From NCBI GenBank assembly GCA_032158295.1, contig CM063244.1, positions 20,586,815-20,650,814 on the forward strand: a stretch of DNA of 64,000 nt, in the 5' to 3' direction. Below, in pieces: positions 40,701 through 49,700 of the stretch. The notes beneath the pieces were generated by a model. The model ran no database searches. It had not been told where the DNA came from and saw only the letters and a list, made by a program, of their open reading frames with translations. The position numbers were made by a program, and so were the translations under genes. Origin of the DNA: Pycnopodia helianthoides (taxonomy: Eukaryota; Echinodermata; Asteroidea; Forcipulatida; Asteriidae). How positions within the stretch are numbered: position 1 is the first letter of the stretch; each line of letters opens with the position of its first letter.

Positions 40701-43700
40701 CTGTACATTTATACATTTTCTTATGCATTTTCCAAATAGTGTTAATTATAGTTTACAGGTTATTTTCTTAAAGAGTTCACTCTTTTTTTGAAAGCTTTTA
40801 AAGTTGACCTTTATCATCAATAAGTACTCTAGGTGTCATTTTAGACTGTTTACTTATTTCCTTTAATGTCTTATATTTCTATATTTTACTATTGATTGCA
40901 TTTTAATGTTTTTTTAAGCACAAAAGTTAAGACAGTTTATATTGTATACAAATAGCAATAAACCAAATCAACCAATAAATCAATCAATGCACAAAAGAAT
41001 ATCTAATTGCATCAAATAATTTAATGATTCTGTGGGAGTACTCTCCCTGACTATCAACCAATCATCAGAATCAGAGATAGGGCAAATATTATATGAACAA
41101 AGCATGGTCTTTAGTGAAATGTTTGCATCATTACATACCATCATTATCGTTGGAGCATGTGATCAGCATCCTTGCTTGTGGTGAATATTTACAGCCGTTT
41201 ATCTGAGACTTGTGAGCACTGTAAGGGCCACATAAAATTGAGATTATCAAGGGCAAGAGTTAATAACAGCTAATCTATATCCAAATAGATTAGAAATCAC
41301 TACCTTCATCAGGTCCCCCAAAATGTGAAAGCACACAGCCAGGATTGGTATTTGACAAAGACCATTGTCCTTACTTCTTGTGAAACAACACACACATATA
41401 ATGACAAACTTGTGAACGTTTAAGATCAATCGGTCCTTGGAGTCAGGAGAAAATAGTGAAAAACCCCATCACTGTCTTCAAACAGCTTTCAGACTCAAAA
41501 GTAATTATTTCACTCATTTGTCAAAAACCGTTTGTTCTTTGCTTCCCTCGATCCATGACACTGAGTCCTTGCAGAAAGCAGCAGAATGAGGCTTAAGATG
41601 AGAAAGCAGCAGAATAAGGCATACGATGAGAAAGCAGCAGAATGAGGCATACGATGAGAAAGCAGCAGAATGAGGCTTAAGATGAGAAAGCAGCAGAATG
41701 AGGCTTTATATGAGAAAGCAGCAGACTGTGGCTTTAGATGAGAAAGCAGCAGAATGAGGCTTTAGATGAGAAAGCAGCAGAATGAGGCTTTAGATGAGAA
41801 AGCAGCAGAATGAGGCTTTATATGAGAAAGCAGCAGACTGTGGCTTTAGATGAGAAAGCAGCAGACTGTGGCTTTAGATGAGAAAGCAGCAGAATGAGGC
41901 TTTAGATGAGAAAGCAGCAGAATAAGGCATACGATGAGAAAGCAGCAGAATGAGGCTTTATATGAGAAAGCAGCAGAATGAGGCTTAAGATGAGAAAGCA
42001 GCAGACTGTGGCTTTAGATGAGAAAGCAGCAGAATGAGGCTTTAGATGAGAAAGCAGCAGAATTAGGCTTAAGAAAAGAAGGCAGCAAATATATTTTCAA
42101 AGATAATTTTCCGCCATGACCATCTTTGTACCGTGTGTAAATGTGTAAACATTGACATGTGCATTTTCAAGCTTAAGAATGTTAATCACACCCTTTAGAG
42201 CAGTTGTTTGTTCTTTGCTTCCCTCGATCCATGACACTGAGTCCTTGCAGAAAGCAGCAGAATGAGGCTTAAGATGAGAAAGCAGCAGAATAAGGCATAC
42301 GATGAGAAAGCAGCAGAATGAGGCATACGATGAGAAAGCAGCAGAATGAGGCTTAAGATGAGAAAGCAGCAGAATGAGGCTTTATATGAGAAAGCAGCAG
42401 ACTGTGGCTTTAGATGAGAAAGCAGCAGAATGAGGCTTTAGATGAGAAAGCAGCAGAATGAGGCTTTAGATGAGAAAGCAGCAGAATGAGGCTTTATATG
42501 AGAAAGCAGCAGACTGTGGCTTTAGATGAGAAAGCAGCAGACTGTGGCTTTAGATGAGAAAGCAGCAGAATGAGGCTTTAGATGAGAAAGCAGCAGAATA
42601 AGGCATACGATGAGAAAGCAGCAGAATGAGGCTTTATATGAGAAAGCAGCAGAATGAGGCTTAAGATGAGAAAGCAGCAGACTGTGGCTTTAGATGAGAA
42701 AGCAGCAGAATGAAGCTTTAGATGAGAAAGCAGCAGAATTAGGCTTAAGAAAAGAAGGCAGCAGAATGAGGCTTAAGATGGGAAACAGCAGAATGAGAAA
42801 TAAGACGAGAAAGCAGCAGAATGAGGCTTTAAATGAGAAAGCAGCAGCATGAGACTTAAAATGAGAAAGCAGAATGAGGCTTAAGATGAGAAAGCAGCAG
42901 AATGAAGCTTAAGATGAGAAAGAAGCAGAATGTGGCTTTAAATGAGAAAGCAGCAGCATGAGGCTTAAGATGAGAAAGCAGCAGAATGAGGCTATAATAT
43001 GAAAACACAGCAGAATGAGGCATAAGATATACCCACTCATGTTACACCATGTAAATAAATAAAACTGAATAGAAATTGAAATTGATAAAAAGTCAATCAA
43101 ACTAATGGCTTATGTGCTACCTAGAGTTTGCACGTACTTGTTAAGTCTGAAGAGATGTTTGCCTTCCATGTTGTAGCATAGTATATCAGTGTCAGAGCAG
43201 CAGTACAGATGTTGAAGCTGTAATTCTAGCTCTACTTTCCTGATCCAGCCGCCTTTGATTCCTGTCAACTCCCTCCTACAATGGGAAAATAATGATTGTA
43301 AAAAGACACAATAAGAAGCAAATAACAATTGACATTTTCAGTTTTCAAAAATTTTGCAGGAAACGAAAACAGCCATGGCTTCCTCGGGTGGCAATCGACC
43401 CCCACAACCTTTTCACTCGAGCACAAGGCTGAGTTTTTAGGTGCTGTTTACCACAAAATTCTGCACTTTATTGTCCCCGGCAGCATAAGCGCAGAATTCT
43501 GTGGTTAGCAGTGCCATGAAAATGGGCCTGGATGTCATAACCACAAGACAAGAGGTCAGTAAAATATTGACCGCTTTGAGTGCTACGGTTAAAGCTACAA
43601 CTCCTGAGATGATCCTCCACACATTCTACTTTCCTGAGGCTAAGCCCAGGGAAAATAGACTGCTCCGGGGAACACCGAGGGAGTCGTAGTATTAACCAAA

Positions 43701-46700
43701 GCATGAGTAAAAGCAGTCAATATTTGTTCGAGAACACCCCATACACGTATTGTGCGTCTGATAAGTCCAACTGTTTGCAGTTTAGGGTGATCGTGTAAAA
43801 ATATGATTCATTTACAGTGGATTGCGTCAAAATACTTGCGTTTTGACCAACGTGTACTAACCTGCATGTGCCCTACAAGCGCTCAAAAGTTTTTAACAAG
43901 CATGCGCGCAGAGCAGTAAATTTGGGTAGCCAATCAACAGTGTTTTTCGGTGCTTCCCTTCCAGGGGTTAGTAACGAGAGGCATCTATACGGCACTCTGC
44001 CAATGGCAGTGAGGCTGATATCATGCATACAAGCATTATACTTTACAGCTCTATATATTTCCTGCTATCTTCAAAAGAAAAATTGACTAAATTCAATAAA
44101 ATGTTCGTAGTTTTTCATTCTGGAAAAACTTAACAGAAATCACTGAGGTCACCATGTCCCTTTTATAAATCTTACTTTAAAAACAGTCCATAGTTGGCCA
44201 TTGGCTTGATCTCTGTCCACACTTGGTCAGTCACTTGCTTGAACTCCCACACCTACATACATTATTTCGGTGGGGGGGGAGGAACAGAAGGAAACAAGCT
44301 TAAACTAAAAGTTTTAAAAAATGGGTGAGCTGACTTCATAACACTTTACAGTGATGTGACCCAATATACATCACTCAAGGAATAATATTGCATAGACAAC
44401 ACTGTGTGTTAAGATCATTGATGGGTTCTGAACCTGCGACCTCTGGGTTTATGCGTAGGTGCTCAACCAACTGTTTTTTGCACCCCTTTAGGTGATCCCC
44501 AATTGATGCTGCTTCCCTCGTATCATTAACTGGGCGTGATCCCTGGCTTGATATCATTGTACTACTCCTGACTAGTGCCTCACCCCCCCCCCACGAAAAA
44601 ATATATATAAAAAATAGGGTGATTGCTAACGTAGGGCTAGATAGCTCAGTTGGTAGAGCACTGGCTTATAAACCCAGAGGTAGCAGGTTCAACTTTTCGT
44701 TGTTCACACCAAGATGTACCTACATTCACCCAGTCAGTTTCCCTTGTGGTTGATGTACGTTATGTGACTTCTTCTTGGTCAATAAAAAAATTATAGTCTC
44801 ACAAAAAATCTCCAGTTACGCTACTTTATACATCTAATATGGGTCAAGTTTCCCCGGTCGATTTCAGCAAAAAATTATTTAATTTCATTTGCACGCATTC
44901 AAATTCAGGCATTTTTTCCTAATTCGATCTACAGATGTAAACACCTCAGATGCCGGCAATAAAGATACACAAGACACTCATAACTTACACTTTATTAGAT
45001 GATGTGCACTCAACCACGGCTACTGAAACTGTTGCGTGCGATCATTATAATTACAATAAATACAATTGAAGCACAGTAATTTATTAAGATGACCATGCAG
45101 AGTTCATCTATTAAATCAAGAGAGGGCGCTATGTACATTTGATGATTGTCGAATAAAGTATTAGAAATTGGAACCTCCGACTGAACGATTTTATTGTTTT
45201 ACATCACGTCTAATTGTATGTCCATTATTATAGAGTGGTAGACATCCTCCCCCGAAACACTCCAGACAACGACACATAGGGTTCAAATTTAGTGATTATA
45301 CTTCATAGGGACCCTGAATCGTTACATTCTTGGTGGCAGCGGTGGAATGGATTTTCTAAATACTAGAACAAGAAATAAAAGAGTGATCTCTATAAAGAAA
45401 GAAAGATGGATAGACAAGTTTCTGATATCGGTGAAGTTTGTACTGATTTGAATGGTCTCAAGAGAGTTCGATTGAACGAGTAATTGTTGACATTGGCGGG
45501 GAGAACCTATAGACATTTCCATTGTGATATTACAGCCTGAAATTTTGCCAACCAAGGCTGGAAACCTATAGGAAGCCACAATGCAAAGCGAAAAGCAGAT
45601 AGCCACAGTTTGTGACAATGTTACACAAAATAATTAAAAAAACACAGTTGAACTTGTTTGAAACAAAGCAAGCAATCATGGGATGTATTTTTTTCATTTA
45701 AAATTGAAAGTTTGCAGAAACGTTGAATTTGGTTCAAAACATCTCACTAAATGTTTGGCTAACATTCTGCCATCCATGCCAACCATGCAACAGAAATTAA
45801 GGTCTATTTCAGACATTACCTTGGTTCCTTTGACCCCGCCCGTTATCAGTTCATCCTTGACAGGGTTGAAGATGAGGAACATAACCGAGCTGAGATCAGA
45901 GGCCACATTACACGTCTCATAGAAGTCCTTGTTGAGAACCTGTCATATGGAAAGGTTGCATGACATTTTTTTATTAATGAGGTAAGAAGAGGGGGTATCT
46001 TTTACGGACTTATCACACCATAGACCTTTTCGCAAAAACACGGTGTGAACGCGTTTCCCACAGAGCCGCAGTGCATGCTGGTCTAGCTAGTGATCAAAGC
46101 TAGACCAGCATGCACTGCGGCTCTATGGGAAACCGTTCACACCGTGTTTTGCGAAAAGGTCTATGAAGGCAGTTTAAAGAGGGGCTCACACTCAACACGA
46201 ACCGAAAATGAAACCTGCAGTGTTCACACTGCGGCTTTTTACACAGTTGCAATTTTCGACACGGATCGAGAGCTCTTAACTCACCTCTTGAGCAGGGTAA
46301 GTTTCAACACGGATCGAGCGTTCTACACGGATCAACACCGTGTTGAAATGTTTGTAGTGTGCAAAGGTCAATCCAGACTACACGAATCGGACCCATGCCC
46401 ATGGTAAACACAGAGATTTTCTGTCGTGTGAAAAGGCCTACTGTGGGCACCAGCGGTTACTGTGGGCACCGGCGGTTGTATACCACCGTGTTTACACTCA
46501 ATCCAGAAAGGTGGATTTGAGATCCAGCATTTTTTCACGATCTGATGATCAAGATCTGGTGTCGCATTTACACCAGTGCCTGATCCAGCTCTGATCCCAC
46601 TTTTGATCACAGCTGTCTCACACAAAAACACAAGCAAAAAGCCCATCATTCCCAGCGAAACCGGAAATGAGCACATTGAATTTGCATTTACACTCGTTTC

Positions 46701-49700
46701 TGGAATCCACTTTGCCGGATCTGATCCACCAATTGCAGGGTTCAACCCTCCTCAAAAGGTGGATCTTGCAGAATCTTGAACCAGGTCTGATCCTGGTTTT
46801 TTGCATTTACACTAGCTTTTAATCCACATTGGCGCATCAGCTCCGGGTCTGATGCACCTATCTGGATCTAGGGTAACCGGGGGTCTATGTCAAAGAATTC
46901 AACAACAAGAAGGTTAAGAGGGTTAGGTTAATTTAATCTCAGCAAAATGAGCAGCACAACTATTGCACTTGGGTCTTGAATCACTTACCTTGAGAGAGAA
47001 ATCCTTGGCAAGGCAGAAGTACACATTATACTTCCTGGCATATATAATATTCCGCAAAAACTTGTTGACATATTTGGGATAGCTAAGGCTTCGGCTAACT
47101 GTAGTTATTAGGGGAAAAAAACACACAAGTATTTACAATGTAAGGCAGTATACAGGATTGGTAAGGATAAAAACTTCAATTTGTAATTTAGTAATTTTTA
47201 ATTTATACTACATTTAGAACCATTTTTTCTCTGTGCAATATTTCCCTCTGAAATGAAGTGATAATCAAGAAAACTGTATCTGAAAACCTTTTAAAAGCAA
47301 CAGCTGATTCTGGTAGTTACAACCAAAACTAAGGACAATGTGTTTACATGCTGAAAATTGTGCATGGGTTTTTCACTATTTTTTTACACAAAAATTAAGC
47401 CCAAATTTTCACAGGTTTGTTATTTCATGTACAGATGTATACGGTTGATCACACAACACATGAACACTGTCTGCAACTATTTTGTCAGCTCTACCAATCC
47501 TTTATATTACCTTAACATGTAGTTAACCCTTACAGTGCCAGCCTCGTTTTATTAATTCTGTGTCCACAGGCCGGCCGTTTAAAAAAAATAAATAAAGAAA
47601 TTTCTATGTCGAGTCGTAGAACATAAGGGAACGTTGGTGGCCTGTGGATGTAGATACAGTATGACGTTTCAGAACGTTGGCGGCGCTCGAAGGGTTAACA
47701 AATCCCTGCAGAGTTCCGTGCCGGTCGTGTTTTGGCATTTCTTTATCCAGAGGGCAATTATATATTTTTTGGTTGAGTAGTAGAACGTATGGGAACGTTG
47801 GCGGCCTGTGGATGGATACTCAGTTTGACGTTTCAGAACGTTGGCGGCACTCGAAGAGTTAACAAATCCCTGCAGAGTTTCTTATGTTGGGCCCTGTTAC
47901 ACTGCAGGATTTTGTTTCCTTCAAACATCAAAGCAATGCCTGTGGAAACCTGACGTTCCCAAAACTGTTCAAATGAACAGTTTGCCCTCTGTTTACAACT
48001 ATACCACCCTCTATTGAAACTTGAGCAGTGGTAAATCGCTTGGTCTCAGTGTCTGATCCAAAGGTGCTGGGACGGGCTGACCTGTGCGCATGCTCATTGG
48101 ACCATTTCCCGACCTAATAACCGACTCCGGTCGCCTCTTCCTGTTTAAAAAAAACTTGACCGCTATCAATAATTATGCAGCTCTATGGTGTAAATCCATT
48201 TGAAATAATTGCTGTCACTCTTTGCCGTTGGCAACCTTAATAATTTACGTGAATAGTTTTATCCTTCAGCACAATCAGTCCAATCATGCATCACTACATC
48301 CTGAGCGAAAAAAATTGTACAAGCTCATCAGCCCATCCCAGCAGTCTTGGACGAGACCGGTGGGGCAGAGCGAATTGGTTTGTGCACAATTCTTATTTTG
48401 CATAAATTTGGCTATGGAGTGACGCCAAATGTCACATAGTTCAAAGGCAATCTGACCCATGACGTTACACCTAATCCCAATTTAATGCAACACACAGTAT
48501 GTGTGCACACCGGCAGGCAGATATACTTATTGCTTTGGTCTCGCCACGACGACGTCAGAGGGAACAACATTTTAACAAACAATGAAAACACATTTTGAAT
48601 TGTTAAACTTGTGTAGCTTGCCAGGGGTTTTGGGTTTGCTATACTTGATTAACTATTCAAAGAGTCACATTCATTTGACTTGATTTGACAGCCGCGGGAT
48701 GCAAAGTCAATGTGCTTGCATCGTGAACAGCGTTCACACATGAGACAGAAAAATTAATATGACTTAATAATAATAATAATAACTGTATTTATAAAGCGCC
48801 TTTTACCATAGGATACAAGGTGCTGATATTTTTACCTGCCATGTATGTGGAGCTACGTTTATGAAGTATGAGACCTATGCATATTTTATAGCACGGTGCT
48901 GTGGCGCAATATGCTGCCGATCAAACCAGGAACACCGGGGCGAACCCCTTCTCTTTACGATAAGTGTACTGGGTTCTTTTACGTGCATTACACAACACAC
49001 GGGACCTACGGCTTTACGTCCCATCCGAAGGACGCAGCAATAATGGTAAAGTGTCTTGCTGAAGGACATAAGTCTCACGACTGGGACTCGAACCCACACT
49101 CTGCTGATCAGAAACACCAGAGCTTGAGTCCGGTGTTCTTATCCGCTCGGCCACGACACTTACCAGTATGTTCAATACCGTCCTTGTCCCATGTAGTGAT
49201 ACCCCTTGTATCCAAGAAGATGAACTGTCTGGTTCGTGGGTTGTATGTTACTGGAAAGAAGATAGGAAAATGAAATATTTCAATAAGAAGGGAAACGGTT
49301 TTAAAAGTCAATGCAATCCTCATTAAAGGTTGAGAGTATTTACAATTCAACTTCAACTGAGGACTTATGTACTACCCTCGAGGTGAATCAAACAGTCAGT
49401 CTGTTTCCCTTGTGGTTTTATTATTGCTTCAGATGTTGAAATACAAAGTTGCATCCCTTTAAGGTGATCCCCCTGCTGCGGCTTCCCAGGTTGCGTTATA
49501 AACTTGGGTGTGATCCCTGGTTATAACGGCAGTTACAGGTTGATTGGCTTCCGACTGGCACCCCGAACAAAGATATTGAAAAAATAGGGACACGACCGGG
49601 ACTCGAACCCACACTCTGCTGATCAGAAACACCAGAGCTCAAGGCCAGTACACTTACCCGCTCGGCCACGACACACCAATCTATGAAAAGATAGTTTAAG

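Noticed and set aside
41560..43025. CRISPR-like array
   Set aside because: The units are contiguous 28-bp minisatellite repeats without unique spacers, in an animal intron.
44639..44709. Candidate functional tRNA gene
   Set aside because: A and B boxes are present, but the body and tail match the dispersed family 1 SINE and the acceptor stem does not close, so it is a SINE head.
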